Part shown: positions 24,966-34,584 of the stretch, piece by piece | Numbering within the stretch: the first letter of the stretch is position 1 | How the letters are laid out: each line of letters starts with the position of its first letter | NCBI GenBank assembly: GCA_964451955.1 | Contig: CAYVKG010000018.1 | Location: 1 to 59,621, forward strand | Direction: 5' to 3' | DNA length: 59,621 bases | Source of the DNA: JAPLNB01 sp964451955 | GTDB lineage: Bacteria; Planctomycetota; Phycisphaerae; Tepidisphaerales; Tepidisphaeraceae | The notes under the pieces: generated by a model | Told to the model about the DNA's origin: nothing | Databases searched by the model: none | Seen by the model: the letters and a program-made list of their open reading frames with translations, nothing else | Made by a program: the position numbers and the translations under genes

Positions 24966-26114
24966 CTACGCAAAGAGGCCGGCAAGGACTTTTTGTGCGG
25001 CGGCAACACCCTTGCCGAATTCCACGGGCTTGCCCAAGGCTTTGAGGGCGTGCTCGATGGCCGCGACGGCCGCGAGGCAGTCGTAGGCGTCGGTGTAACC
25101 CATGTGATTCACGCGGAATATCTTGCCTTCCATCGTGCCTTGGCCGCCGGCGATGTGGATGTTGTGTTTGCTCTTGAGGTGGCCGCGGAATCCCTTGTCG
25201 TCAACGCCGGCGGGGTACTTGACGGCCGTGACGGAGTCGGCGGGGTACTTGCTGAAAAGCTCGAAGCCGAGGGAGATCATGCCGGCGCGGAAGGCTTCGG
25301 CGATGAGGTGGGTCCGTTTCCAGACACCTTCAATGGTCTCCTTTTCAATCATGCGAAGGCTGACGACCTGGGCTTCGAGGAGGGTATTGGCAGGGGTGAA
25401 CGGCGTGTCGCCGTCGCCCATGCTCTTCTTGTATTTCTTGATGTCGAGGTAGAAGTCCTGCCGCGTCTTGTTCCTTTCGACGGCGGCCCATGCGCGATCG
25501 GAGAATGCCACGTAGCCGAGGCCGGGCGGGAGCATGAGCGCCTTCTGGCTGCCGGTAATGGCAACATCAACGCCCCACTCATCCACCTTGAACGGCAGCG
25601 CCCCAGCGGAGGTGATGGCGTCGACAATCAACAGGGTATCGCCGGAGGCACGGACCGCCTTGCCGACGGCTTGGAGGTCGCAGACGGTGCCGGTTGACGT
25701 CTCCGAGTGAACCAGGATGACGGCGTCATACTTGGCGGTCTTGAGTTCGGCTTCGATCATCGCGCCGGTGGCGTGATCGCCATATTCCAGCTTGATGTCT
25801 TTGTGTTCGATGCCATACGTGCCGCAGACCTGTGCCCACCGCTCGGCGAACTTGCCGTTGACGACGCACAGTGCCTTCTGGCCCGGCGCCAAGGCGTTGA
25901 CAATGCCCGCCTCGGCGGCAGCGGTTCCCGATCCCGTGATCGAGTAGACGGTACTCTTGGTCTGGAAAACGTATTGCAAGAGCTTCTGCACCTCGGCGAA
26001 CATCGCGCGGAATTCGGCGGTGCGGTGATGGTGCACCGGCTTGGCCAGTTCGATCAGGGTAGCCTCCGGAACGCTCGTGGGACCCGGAGTATACAGGCGA
26101 TACTTCATCATCAT
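24966..26114 (-). CDS. Class V aminotransferase (alanine/serine-glyoxylate type)
   Basis: A 382-residue PLP enzyme of the alanine-glyoxylate/serine-glyoxylate aminotransferase group. YTPGPTSVPE near the N-terminus, the substrate region HSETSTGT, and ITGSQKALMLPPGL with the PLP lysine are all present. These enzymes transfer an amino group to glyoxylate or pyruvate. The ATG at 26114 has GAGG 8 bases upstream; ATG 26120 is too close to it. The next gene upstream is the divergent epimerase, with about 410 bases between. Confidence 0.88.
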   Translation of the reverse strand: MMMKYRLYTPGPTSVPEATLIELAKPVHHHRTAEFRAMFAEVQKLLQYVFQTKSTVYSITGSGTAAAEAGIVNALAPGQKALCVVNGKFAERWAQVCGTYGIEHKDIKLEYGDHATGAMIEAELKTAKYDAVILVHSETSTGTVCDLQAVGKAVRASGDTLLIVDAITSAGALPFKVDEWGVDVAITGSQKALMLPPGLGYVAFSDRAWAAVERNKTRQDFYLDIKKYKKSMGDGDTPFTPANTLLEAQVVSLRMIEKETIEGVWKRTHLIAEAFRAGMISLGFELFSKYPADSVTAVKYPAGVDDKGFRGHLKSKHNIHIAGGQGTMEGKIFRVNHMGYTDAYDCLAAVAAIEHALKALGKPVEFGKGVAAAQKVLAGLFA

Positions 26115-26531
26115 GTTCATATCCTCGGATATTGTCCGGCTGCCCGTGCTTGCAGGTCGCATGCTCGCGACAGGGGATACAAGGCGGGCAACTTCCGGCT
26201 TTGGTCGTCGAAATGATAGCAAAGGCGCACGGCAACGCCAGAGCACCCAACCTGCTGCCCGCACATACGAACCGTCCTGAGCCCCAATGGCCGAACCTCG
26301 CGGCATCTTGTCCGCTGGCGCAAAGCACGGACAAAGCAGGCGACGCCCGGCAGAATGTGGCCGATCCGCGGGACCACAGCCGGACAAACGTTTTTTGCCG
26401 ACGATACCAGTTGTCGCGCGATTGGGTATGTCTTGACACATGGATCCCCGTAGAGGCCGGTAGTTCCACAACATGTCGCACCGGCATCTCGTCATTGTGC
26501 TCCGCTCTCCTCCAGCTAAACTGGAGGCCGT
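26115..26531. promoter_or_regulatory. Divergent intergenic region with RBS-sequestering hairpin
   Basis: No gene is visible. At 26509-26527 CCTCCAG and CTGGAGG form a perfect 7-bp stem with a 5-base loop; the 3' arm contains the GGAGG Shine-Dalgarno of the epimerase, 4 bases before its ATG. A TATCAT-like -10 for the aminotransferase lies near 26213 on the minus strand, with a weak -35. Confidence 0.55.
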
Positions 26532-27530
26532 ATGTCTCAGCCGACCATACTCGTTACGGGAGCCGCCGGATTCATCGGGTCACATGCTGCCGAGGCGATC
26601 GCCAGAACCGGCGCTCGCGTCATCGGCGTTGACAATTTCTGTGATTACTACGACCGATCGTGGAAAGAAGCGAACGTCCACGCCATCACAGCGGACAGCA
26701 ACATCACGGTGCAAGAGTCGGACATCACGGATGGCGGCGCGATTTCGGAACTGGTGCGAGCAGTCAAGCCGAGCATAATCGTCCATCTGGCCGGCATGGC
26801 AGGTGTTCGGCCGTCGATTCAACGTCCCGCCTACTATGCCAAAGTGAACATCGAGGGCACCGCACATCTGTTGCAGGCGGCGGTCGACAACAAGGTGGGC
26901 AAGTTTCTCTTCGCCTCGTCGTCAAGTGTATACGGCAACCAGCGGAAGGTCCCGTTCAGCGAAGAAGACCCTGTGGACGAGCCCATCAGCCCATACGCCG
27001 CGACCAAGCGAGCGGGCGAACTGCTTTGTCACACGTTCTGGCACCTTTATCGTCTGCCCGTGTTCTGCCTTCGGTTTTTCACGGTTTTTGGCCCGAGGCA
27101 GAGGCCCGACCTGGCGATCCAGAAGTTCACCCGCCTGATCGACCGGGGCTTGCCCGTGCCGATGTTCGGGGACGGCTCGACGAGTCGAGACTACACTTTC
27201 GTGGAGGACATCGTCGCGGGGATTCTGCGAGCCATGGAGCGATGCGATCGTTTCCGCATCTACAACCTTGGCGGTTCTGATCCGGTGACACTGCGGCGGC
27301 TGATTTCCGAGATCGAAACCGCGTTGGGCAAGAAGGCTGTCATCGATCGGCGTCCGATTCAGCCGGGGGATGTCGAGCGCACGTACGCCGACCTCACCCG
27401 CTCCACCGCCGAGTTGGGCTACCGGCCACAGACGCCGCTGGCGCAGGGGCTTCGGAAGTTCATCGCATGGTATCGGGAATATGGCGACCTCTACAAGCTG
27501 CCCGAGTCATCGGCCCGCCTCACCCACTGA
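26532..27530 (+). CDS. NAD-dependent nucleotide-sugar epimerase (UDP-glucuronate epimerase-like)
   Basis: A 332-residue short-chain dehydrogenase/reductase. The NAD-binding motif GAAGFIGSH (about residues 10-18), SSSSVYG near 133 with the catalytic Ser, and YAATKR near 155 with the Tyr-Lys pair are all present. Length and FGPRQRPD resemble UDP-glucuronate 4-epimerases, but UDP-galactose or other substrates are possible. It supplies sugars for the envelope genes nearby. The GGAGG before the ATG is paired in a hairpin, so translation may be regulated. Confidence 0.85.
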   Translation: MSQPTILVTGAAGFIGSHAAEAIARTGARVIGVDNFCDYYDRSWKEANVHAITADSNITVQESDITDGGAISELVRAVKPSIIVHLAGMAGVRPSIQRPAYYAKVNIEGTAHLLQAAVDNKVGKFLFASSSSVYGNQRKVPFSEEDPVDEPISPYAATKRAGELLCHTFWHLYRLPVFCLRFFTVFGPRQRPDLAIQKFTRLIDRGLPVPMFGDGSTSRDYTFVEDIVAGILRAMERCDRFRIYNLGGSDPVTLRRLISEIETALGKKAVIDRRPIQPGDVERTYADLTRSTAELGYRPQTPLAQGLRKFIAWYREYGDLYKLPESSARLTH

Positions 27531-27549
27531 CGGTTGCGTGGATTCGTAG

Positions 27550-29304
27550 CTACTTCTGCGTCTTGGCGATCTTCGCCCAGGTGTCTTTCAGAGATACCGT
27601 GCGATTGAAGACCAGGCGTCCCGACCGTTCGCTGTCAGGGTCAACGCAGAAATACCCGTGGCGTTCGAATTGATATCGCGTGCCGACAGGGGAATCCTTT
27701 ACGCCTGGTTCAACGAACGCGGCAAGGATCTCCTCGGAACTGGGATTGAGGTTGACCTTCCAGTCGGCGCCTTCGGGGTAGTCATCGGGGTCCTGCTTTG
27801 AGAAGAGGTGATCGTAGAGCCGGATTTCGGCGCGAATTGCATCGGCAGCGGAGACCCAGTGCATGGTGCTCTTGACCTTGCGCCCATCCGGCGAGTCGCC
27901 ACCGCGTGTCGCCGGGTCATAAGTGCAATGAACTTCCGTTACATTTCCCGCCGGATCCCTGACGACGTGGGTGCACTTGACGAAATAGGCATATCGGAGC
28001 CGGACTTCGTTGCCCGGGAACAGCCGGTAGTATTTCGGGGGCGGTGTTTCGCGGAAGTCGTCCTGCTCGATGTAGAGCACCTTGGAGAAAGGCACTTTGC
28101 GGGTGCCCGCCGCGGGATCTTCGGGGTTATTGACGGCGTCGAGCTGTTCGACTTGCCCTTCCGGGTAGTTGTCGATGATGAGTTTGAGAGGGCGAAGCAC
28201 GGCCATCGCACGCGGGGCCCGTTTGTTCAGGTCTTCGCGCAGGAAGAACTCGAGCAATTGGATTTCGCAGGTGCCGTTGACCTTGTTCACGCCGATGTGT
28301 TTGCAGAAGGCGCGGATTGCCTCCGGCGTGTAACCGCGGCGTCGGAAACCCGAGATGGTGGGCATCCGAGGATCGTCCCAGCCACGAACCACGCCCTCTT
28401 TGACAAGGGCAAGGAGTTTTCGCTTGCTCAAGACGGTATAGGTGAGATTGAGCCTGGCAAACTCAATCTGTTGCGGGTGCCAGATCTTGTCTGCATCGGA
28501 CCGCCCCTCATTGACGGCATCGATGAACCAGTCATAAAGAGGGCGGTGGTTTTCGAACTCGAGCGTGCAGATGGAATGCGTAATTTTCTCGATCGAATCC
28601 TCAAACCCATGGGCCCAGTCATACATCGGGTAGATGCACCACTGGTCGCCGGTGTTGTGGTGCGGCGCGTGAAGCACGCGATACATGACGGGATCGCGGA
28701 GGTTGAGGTTTGGCGAGTTCATGTCGATCTTGGCTCGCAGTGTTTTGCTGCCATCGGGAAACTCGCCCTTGCGCATGCGTTCAAAGAGGTCGAGGTTTTC
28801 CTGGACAGAGCGATCACGATAGGGACTGGGTTTTCCGGGTCGAGTCGGCGCGCCGCGCATCTGGCTGACCTGTTCGGCCGTCAGATCACAGACGTACGCC
28901 TTGCCCTTCTTGATGAGTTCCACAGCGTACTGGTACATCGTCTCGAAGTAATCGGATGCCCAGTACCGCCCCGCCCATCTAAAACCAAGCCAGCGGACAT
29001 CCTGCTCGATGGAGCGAACGTATTCCTCTTCTTCCTTGGCAGGATTGGTGTCGTCGTATCGGAGGTTGCACGTTCCGCCATATTCCTCGGCAATGCCGAA
29101 GTTGAGGCAAATTGACTTGGCATGGCCGATGTGCAGATAGCCGTTAGGTTCAGGGGGGAAGCGAGTGGCAACTCTGCCGCCCCATTTTCCGGTCTGATTG
29201 TCCTGGTTGATGATTTCGCGAATAAAGTCCGTACCCGGGGGGGAAGGAAGATGTGGCGTATTGCCGGCGGGTTTCTCATTCGGTGTGGGATTCGGCGTGT
29301 TCAT
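27550..29304 (-). CDS. glnS: Glutaminyl-tRNA synthetase
   Basis: A 584-residue class Ic synthetase. The HIGH signature is in GYLHIGHAKS near residue 55 and the KMSKS equivalent is VLSKRKLL near 265. The catalytic core, anticodon-binding beta-barrels and C-terminal RLVFNRTVSLKDTW are all recognisable. It charges tRNA(Gln) directly with glutamine. ATG 29304 has AGGAA 9 bases upstream; an upstream in-frame start at 29340 has none. The N-terminus begins with about 20 Pro/Asn-rich residues. Confidence 0.96.
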   Translation of the reverse strand: MNTPNPTPNEKPAGNTPHLPSPPGTDFIREIINQDNQTGKWGGRVATRFPPEPNGYLHIGHAKSICLNFGIAEEYGGTCNLRYDDTNPAKEEEEYVRSIEQDVRWLGFRWAGRYWASDYFETMYQYAVELIKKGKAYVCDLTAEQVSQMRGAPTRPGKPSPYRDRSVQENLDLFERMRKGEFPDGSKTLRAKIDMNSPNLNLRDPVMYRVLHAPHHNTGDQWCIYPMYDWAHGFEDSIEKITHSICTLEFENHRPLYDWFIDAVNEGRSDADKIWHPQQIEFARLNLTYTVLSKRKLLALVKEGVVRGWDDPRMPTISGFRRRGYTPEAIRAFCKHIGVNKVNGTCEIQLLEFFLREDLNKRAPRAMAVLRPLKLIIDNYPEGQVEQLDAVNNPEDPAAGTRKVPFSKVLYIEQDDFRETPPPKYYRLFPGNEVRLRYAYFVKCTHVVRDPAGNVTEVHCTYDPATRGGDSPDGRKVKSTMHWVSAADAIRAEIRLYDHLFSKQDPDDYPEGADWKVNLNPSSEEILAAFVEPGVKDSPVGTRYQFERHGYFCVDPDSERSGRLVFNRTVSLKDTWAKIAKTQK

Positions 29305-29388
29305 CTGCTTGATTCCTTGGTAGCGGGTTTGGTTTCCCAATGATTTACCCGATTTCGCCGTGTTTGTCTCGGCGCCGATGCCGCGCGA

Positions 29389-30129
29389 TCATCGGGCCGC
29401 TCGCATCAATCGCGCAACCGTTGCCGGCCGGTCCGTTATGATCGTGTCAACCCCCATGGCCAGCATGCTGCTAATATCCACCTCTTCGTTGACGGTCCAC
29501 GCCCCGACAAACCTGCCGGCCTCGTGCAATTGTCGAACAACCAGGCCATTCAGCGAGCGATAGTCCGCATTGACGGCGGCGTAGGGAAGATCAACGGTCG
29601 CTCCGTAGGGAACGGCTTTTCGAACATCATCCACCAGCCATCCGGTCGGGATTGCCGTGTCACACCGGCAGACCAGGTCCATGATCTGGGCATCAAAGGC
29701 CTGGAGCATGCACCGGTGCCCGCGAATCAGGCCGAGGATTCCCTGCACCTCGTGCCACCGCATCTTGGCCTTGATCTCGATAAGCAGGCCACCATTCGGG
29801 GGCATAGCCACAAGCAGTTCTTCCAGTCCTGGAATCGGCTGGTCCGTGGGCATCCGCGACTTGCCCCGCAGTCGGAATCGTCTCAACTCGTCCCATGTGT
29901 GCTTGGCCACATCTCCTTTGCCGGTGGTGGTGCGGTCGAGGGTCGAATCATGAATCACCACAGCCTGACCATCGGCCGAGAGATGGATATCGCACTCGCA
30001 CCAGTCTATTCCGTCGTTCCAGGCGGCTTTCATGGCCGCGAGGGAGTTCTCCGGCCACTGGTCGTGAAGGCCACGATGGGCCACGAGTCTGGGGATGTGA
30101 TTGGCGTTGGTCGGCATGTCACAGGCCAT
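29389..30129 (-). CDS. Glycerophosphodiester phosphodiesterase
   Basis: A 246-residue GDPD TIM barrel. Catalytic residues are seen in VAHRG (near 16), PENSLAAM (near 26), ECDIHLSADG (near 44) and VIHDSTLDRTTTG (near 58). A further Glu lies in LIEIKAK near 116. It hydrolyses glycerophosphodiesters to glycerol-3-phosphate and an alcohol. It lacks a signal peptide, so it is probably cytoplasmic. Start at 30129 with GGAAA close upstream; ATG 30117 is an alternative. It follows smpB by 11 bases and probably shares its transcript. Confidence 0.92.
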   Translation of the reverse strand: MACDMPTNANHIPRLVAHRGLHDQWPENSLAAMKAAWNDGIDWCECDIHLSADGQAVVIHDSTLDRTTTGKGDVAKHTWDELRRFRLRGKSRMPTDQPIPGLEELLVAMPPNGGLLIEIKAKMRWHEVQGILGLIRGHRCMLQAFDAQIMDLVCRCDTAIPTGWLVDDVRKAVPYGATVDLPYAAVNADYRSLNGLVVRQLHEAGRFVGAWTVNEEVDISSMLAMGVDTIITDRPATVARLMRAAR

Positions 30130-30140
30130 TTTCCGGCATG

Positions 30141-30587
30141 CTACTGCCGCTTGTTCATGATTCGTCTGAGTTCCCTGTCCTGTTCTTTCCGCCGAATGGT
30201 CTCACGTTTGTCGTACTCCTGCCTGCCCCTGGCGACGCCGATTTCAATCTTCGCGACCCCATCCTTGAAGTAGATGGCCAGAGGGATCAAGGTGGTGCCT
30301 TTCTGTTGAGTTTCAGTGGCAAGCCGCTTCAGTTCCCGTTTGTGAACCAGGAGTTTGCGGTCTCGCGTGGGCAAGTGGTTGTGAAGGCTGGCCTGATCAT
30401 AAGGCTCGATGTGGCAGCCATGTAGGATCAGTTCGCGATTCTCGATTCGCGCAAAGGCCTCGTGGAGATGCGCCCGCCCGTATCGCAGCGATTTGACTTC
30501 GGAGCCGACCAGGACCATTCCACACTCGATTTTCGCCGAGATGAAGTAGTCGTGGAGCGCTCGCTTGTTGCCGATGCGAGGCGCCAT
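30141..30587 (-). CDS. smpB: SsrA-binding protein SmpB
   Basis: About 148 residues of the SmpB family, needed for tmRNA (SsrA) binding and ribosome rescue. The fold begins with RALHDYFISAKIECGMVLVGSEVKSLR with its GSEVKSLR signature, and includes the basic C-terminal tail (DKRETIRRKEQDRELRR) that enters the mRNA channel. ATG 30587 gives a normal short N-terminus; ATG 30617 is possible. The tmRNA gene itself is not visible nearby. Confidence 0.95.
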   Translation of the reverse strand: MAPRIGNKRALHDYFISAKIECGMVLVGSEVKSLRYGRAHLHEAFARIENRELILHGCHIEPYDQASLHNHLPTRDRKLLVHKRELKRLATETQQKGTTLIPLAIYFKDGVAKIEIGVARGRQEYDKRETIRRKEQDRELRRIMNKRQ

Positions 30588-30887
30588 GTTCGCTCTTTTC
30601 TTGTCATGACCGCCCATACAGTTTCATCATACGCCGCGTGCCTCGCCCTTGGAAGTGACGGACATCGCAAGGCCGGAACAGGGTCGCATCAGACATTCGG
30701 ACAATGGCATGATGGAAGACGTTGGCCGACTAATATTGGCCTCTTCACCGAATGTCGGCCATGCGGCGGCTGGACGTTTGTGGCTGGCGGCATCAGACGC
30801 CGCCTGTTCTGTTGGGCACACTGAACCCCAGCCGTGTGGCGGGGCATTGCCAACTCGTGTCCGCTCCAGTCCAATGGACTTTTGAAC

Positions 30888-33392
30888 ATGGCCACGCTTC
30901 CGATCCAGGGCATCCGAGACGACATTCTGTCGGTGCTGCGGTCATCGAATCGACTGGTTTTGACGGCGCCGACGGGCTCCGGCAAGACCACCCAGGTTCC
31001 GCAATTCCTGCTCCAAGCTGACCTGCTTCCGGTCGAACATCGGCAGATTGTCGTGCTCCAGCCCAGGCGACTGGCGGCTCGGCTTGTGGCCAGACGCGTG
31101 GCCGAGGAAATGGGAAGCAAGGTCGGCGACGTTGTGGGATACCAGACCAGGCACGACAGCCAGGTGTCGAAACAGACGGTGATCCGATTCCTGACCGAAG
31201 GTCTCTTCTTGAGGCAAATGCAGTCAGACCCGGTGCTGGCGGGGGTAGGGGCGGTGATTCTGGACGAGTTTCATGAACGTAGTCTGGCAAGCGACACGGC
31301 ACTGGCACTGGTGAAACAGTTGCAGGAGAGCAGGCGCCATGACCTGCGGCTGATCGTCATGTCGGCTACGCTGGAAACCAAGCGGGTGAGCGAATATCTG
31401 CAGTGCCCGACGCTCGAGACGCATGGACGCGCATATCCCGTGCAAATGCGATATCTGCAAAGACCGTCGGATGCCAACCCGTGGGAGCTAGCCGCCGACG
31501 CACTGGATGACATTCTCGATGCGGATTCAGACGGAGATGTGCTGGTGTTCATGCCCGGGGCATATGAGATTCGCCGAACCATCGAGCTCTGCCGCGAGCA
31601 TGCCAGAATGGGCCAGGAGTTGGCAATCTACGCGCTGCACTCGGAAATGCCGGTGCGCGAACAGGACGCCGCCGTCGGACCCAGCGAACATCGCAAGGTC
31701 ATCGTATCGACGAACGTCGCGGAAACCTCGATCACCATTCCGGGGATTCGGCATGTGGTTGACTCCGGCTTGGCAAGGGTCAATCGGTTCGATCCCCGCC
31801 GGGGAATCAACGTGCTTCAGGTGGAGGAAATCAGCCGCAGTTCCGCGGACCAGCGCGCCGGTCGTGCGGGGCGCACAGCGCCGGGAACCTGTACGCGGCT
31901 TTGGACAGAGGCGGAGCACAGACGGCGCGCAGCGCACGAGACGCCGGAAATTCAGCGGCTGGATCTGGCTGAAGTGCTTCTCCAGTTGTTCGCGATGGGC
32001 GTAACGGAACCGGAACAGTTCCCTTGGCTGCAGGCGCCAAGCGAGTTGGCGCTGGCGCAGGCCAAGCATGCGCTCCGGACGCTGGGTGCGTTGACGGCAA
32101 GCGGAGAGCTGACTTCGACGGGCCGGCAGATGTCGCGATTGCCGATGCATCCGCGGCTATCGCGAATGCTGATCGAGGCCGAAAAGCGAAACTGCCTCGC
32201 AAGGGCCTGTCTTTGGGCGGCCATCATCAGCGAGCGAAACATCCTGATCCGTGGGGCAAAGCACCCTTTTGCCGATGACCTGGGCGAGGGCATCGGCTCG
32301 GATTTCAGGGTGCTTGAGAACGCTCTCGACGCGGCCAGGAGGGTCGAGTTTGACCCAGTTCGGTGTGAACGAATGGGCGTCCACGGGCTGGCATGTCGCG
32401 AGTTGGACAAGACGCGGCAACTGTATATGGATGTGACCGGCGCGAAGTCGGGCCGCCAAGGCGTCGCGGCGGAGGTGATCAAGTGCCTGCTCGTGGCGTT
32501 TCCAGATCATCTGGCCATACGAAGATCAGAATCCAACCTGGCCTGTGCGCTGGTGGGACAAAGGCGCGGAAATCTTGACGCGGCAAGCGTCGCCAAGCGA
32601 GTGGGATTGGTTCTCCCGGTGGAGATTCAGGAAATTGGAGTGGGCACGGGACTGAAGACCGTCTTGTCACTGGTGACGGAGATCGAGCCGGACTGGCTGC
32701 GAGAAGTGCACGGCGACCGGGTTGTGCATCGGCGGGAGGCCATTCTCAATCCGGACACACTCGTCGTGGAATCGGTTGATCGAGACCTGTTTGACGATCT
32801 CGTGATCGAAGAGTCGGCACGGCACGATCCGGACCCGGTGGCCGCCGCCGAGATACTGGCGGAAGAGATATTTCGAGGTCGTCTGAAGCTGGAACGGTGG
32901 GACGAGTCCGTGGATCAGTGGATCGACCGCGTGCGATGCGTAGCAGAGTGGTTTCCCGAGCGGAACCTGATTACGTACAGCGAAGACGATCGGCGGGTGG
33001 TCTTGAGCGAGATTTGCGCCGGGGCAACGCGGTACAGCCAGATTAAGGATCGGCCATGCCTGCAATATGTGAAGGATGCGCTATCGTGGGAGGACCAGCG
33101 GTTCGTGGAGAAGATGGCGCCAGAACGGATCGAGCTGCCGCGGGGATGGAAGATGCGGATAGAATACACGCCAGGGCAGAGCCCTCGGGGCCGGGCCAAG
33201 ATCCAAGACTTTTATGGCATGGCTCAGTCGCCCAAGGTAGCGGGTGGAAGACAGCGCGTGGTATTGGAGATCCTGGCACCCAACATGCGGCCGATCCAGT
33301 TGACCAACGACCTGGCGAATTTCTGGAAGAACCTCTACCCGACGGTGAAGAAGGAACTGTCACGCCGATACCCTCGGCACGAATGGCGGTAG
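30888..33392 (+). CDS. hrpB: DEAH-box helicase HrpB
   Basis: An 834-residue DEAH/RHA helicase. Walker A is TAPTGSGKTTQVP (near 26), the Walker B is LDEFHERS (near 120), motif III is VMSATLE (near 160) and motif VI is QRAGRAGRT (near 322). The C-terminal HrpB domain ends in RRYPRHEWR. HrpB is an RNA helicase of uncertain function. Length is normal. ATG 30888 matches the family start; the ribosome site is weak. Confidence 0.93.
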   Translation: MATLPIQGIRDDILSVLRSSNRLVLTAPTGSGKTTQVPQFLLQADLLPVEHRQIVVLQPRRLAARLVARRVAEEMGSKVGDVVGYQTRHDSQVSKQTVIRFLTEGLFLRQMQSDPVLAGVGAVILDEFHERSLASDTALALVKQLQESRRHDLRLIVMSATLETKRVSEYLQCPTLETHGRAYPVQMRYLQRPSDANPWELAADALDDILDADSDGDVLVFMPGAYEIRRTIELCREHARMGQELAIYALHSEMPVREQDAAVGPSEHRKVIVSTNVAETSITIPGIRHVVDSGLARVNRFDPRRGINVLQVEEISRSSADQRAGRAGRTAPGTCTRLWTEAEHRRRAAHETPEIQRLDLAEVLLQLFAMGVTEPEQFPWLQAPSELALAQAKHALRTLGALTASGELTSTGRQMSRLPMHPRLSRMLIEAEKRNCLARACLWAAIISERNILIRGAKHPFADDLGEGIGSDFRVLENALDAARRVEFDPVRCERMGVHGLACRELDKTRQLYMDVTGAKSGRQGVAAEVIKCLLVAFPDHLAIRRSESNLACALVGQRRGNLDAASVAKRVGLVLPVEIQEIGVGTGLKTVLSLVTEIEPDWLREVHGDRVVHRREAILNPDTLVVESVDRDLFDDLVIEESARHDPDPVAAAEILAEEIFRGRLKLERWDESVDQWIDRVRCVAEWFPERNLITYSEDDRRVVLSEICAGATRYSQIKDRPCLQYVKDALSWEDQRFVEKMAPERIELPRGWKMRIEYTPGQSPRGRAKIQDFYGMAQSPKVAGGRQRVVLEILAPNMRPIQLTNDLANFWKNLYPTVKKELSRRYPRHEWR

Positions 33393-33466
33393 CGCCTTGA
33401 CTGAAAGGTGCCGACGGCGAGCATATTGAATAGGCAAACGGGGAGCACTTGCGCGGAGGCCATCCA

Positions 33467-34501
33467 ATGAAGTCATGTATTTCAGTGTTGTTGGCGGTGT
33501 TGCTATGCGTCGCCGCGAAACCGACCGGCCCCGTGTCGCCACCCGATGACGGACACGGCTGGACGCTGATCTCTGAGCCAATCATCAAGCAGCTTGAGGC
33601 GGAGAAGAAGGAGATCGCCTGGCCAGGGCAGACAACGGGCAACTGCGTCAACCGGGCAAACGGCGATGTGTGGGTCATTCCAGCGGGTCAGGGAGTCTGG
33701 CGAAGCGCCGATCGGGGAAGAACGTATCAGCGGATCGATGGCGGCATCATCTCGGGGCGTTGCGAAACAGGGTATTCGATCAATGCGGACCCCGAAGGCA
33801 ACCGCTTCGCCTTCTTTATGCTCGACGGCAAGTGCGGGATGACCCTGGATGGCGGCAAGACTTGGCGGCAGTTCAAGGATGTGGGCCGGAACTGGGATTA
33901 CGCAGCCGTCGATTGGTCCGACCCGGACGCCAAGACGATTTTCGCCGCCAGACATGAATCCGACGGCGAAATGTACCTGTCCACCGATGCCGGCGGTTCA
34001 TGGAAGCAGATCGGGAAGGACCCAAAGTTCGCGGCGGTAGGCATTTTCGATCCAAAGACACTCGTGACGACCAAAGGGGAGGGGATCCTACGCAGCACTA
34101 ACGCCGGGATCACCTGGACCAAGGTTTCAGACCTTCAGCCAACCGGGCGGGTAATGGTGGTAACGAAAGGCGCAGCGTGGTGGGTGGCCCAGAATGGCAT
34201 CATCATCAGCCGGGACAAGGGACTGACGTGGCAACAATGGGGCTCGCCCATTGACGGCGCCGGATGGGGTCCCTGGTTCGGTAAGGACGAACAGTCGATG
34301 ATGGTCGCGACCAAGAAGGCATTTGTCGAGACTCGCGATGGCGGGAAGACGTGGAAGACGGTGACGGCGATGCCCGCGATCAAGGATTTCACGCCGTACC
34401 ACCTTGGGTGGTTCCTGGTCCTGTCATGGGATCCGGATGCGGGTCTCCTGTACGCATCGCGGATGGGATTTGGAACCTACAAGTTCACCCTTAACAAATG
34501 A
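33467..34501 (+). CDS. Secreted BNR/Ycf48-like beta-propeller protein
   Basis: About 344 residues. The first 20 form a signal peptide (MKSCISVLLAVLLCVAA). Asp-box repeats (SxDxGxTW) recur, for example LDGGKTWRQF near 123, STDAGGSWKQI near 173, STNAGITWTKV and TRDGGKTWKTV near the end. Such repeats build sialidase-like or Ycf48-like propellers. No sialidase catalytic Arg triad is obvious, so a binding or structural role is possible. ATG 33467 has GGAGG 7 bases upstream. The substrate is unknown. Confidence 0.72.
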   Translation: MKSCISVLLAVLLCVAAKPTGPVSPPDDGHGWTLISEPIIKQLEAEKKEIAWPGQTTGNCVNRANGDVWVIPAGQGVWRSADRGRTYQRIDGGIISGRCETGYSINADPEGNRFAFFMLDGKCGMTLDGGKTWRQFKDVGRNWDYAAVDWSDPDAKTIFAARHESDGEMYLSTDAGGSWKQIGKDPKFAAVGIFDPKTLVTTKGEGILRSTNAGITWTKVSDLQPTGRVMVVTKGAAWWVAQNGIIISRDKGLTWQQWGSPIDGAGWGPWFGKDEQSMMVATKKAFVETRDGGKTWKTVTAMPAIKDFTPYHLGWFLVLSWDPDAGLLYASRMGFGTYKFTLNK

Positions 34502-34530
34502 CCCAAGAGGTTCTTGAACCGCACAAGCGA

Positions 34531-34557
34531 AAGGGCATGGCGGAGTGCCATGCCCTT
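34531..34557 (-). terminator. Hairpin terminator between convergent genes
   Basis: AAGGGCATGGC and GCCATGCCCTT form a perfect 11-bp stem with a 5-base loop, 28 bases past the xerC stop. On the minus strand CCCTTTCGC follows, so the T-run is poor. Confidence 0.55.
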
Positions 34558-34584
34558 GCGGATTCGAGACCGTGTTCTTGGCCG

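Noticed and set aside
33467..34501. Sialidase
   Set aside because: Asp-box repeats are present, but I cannot find the catalytic Arg triad, Tyr and Glu of a sialidase; called a BNR propeller only.
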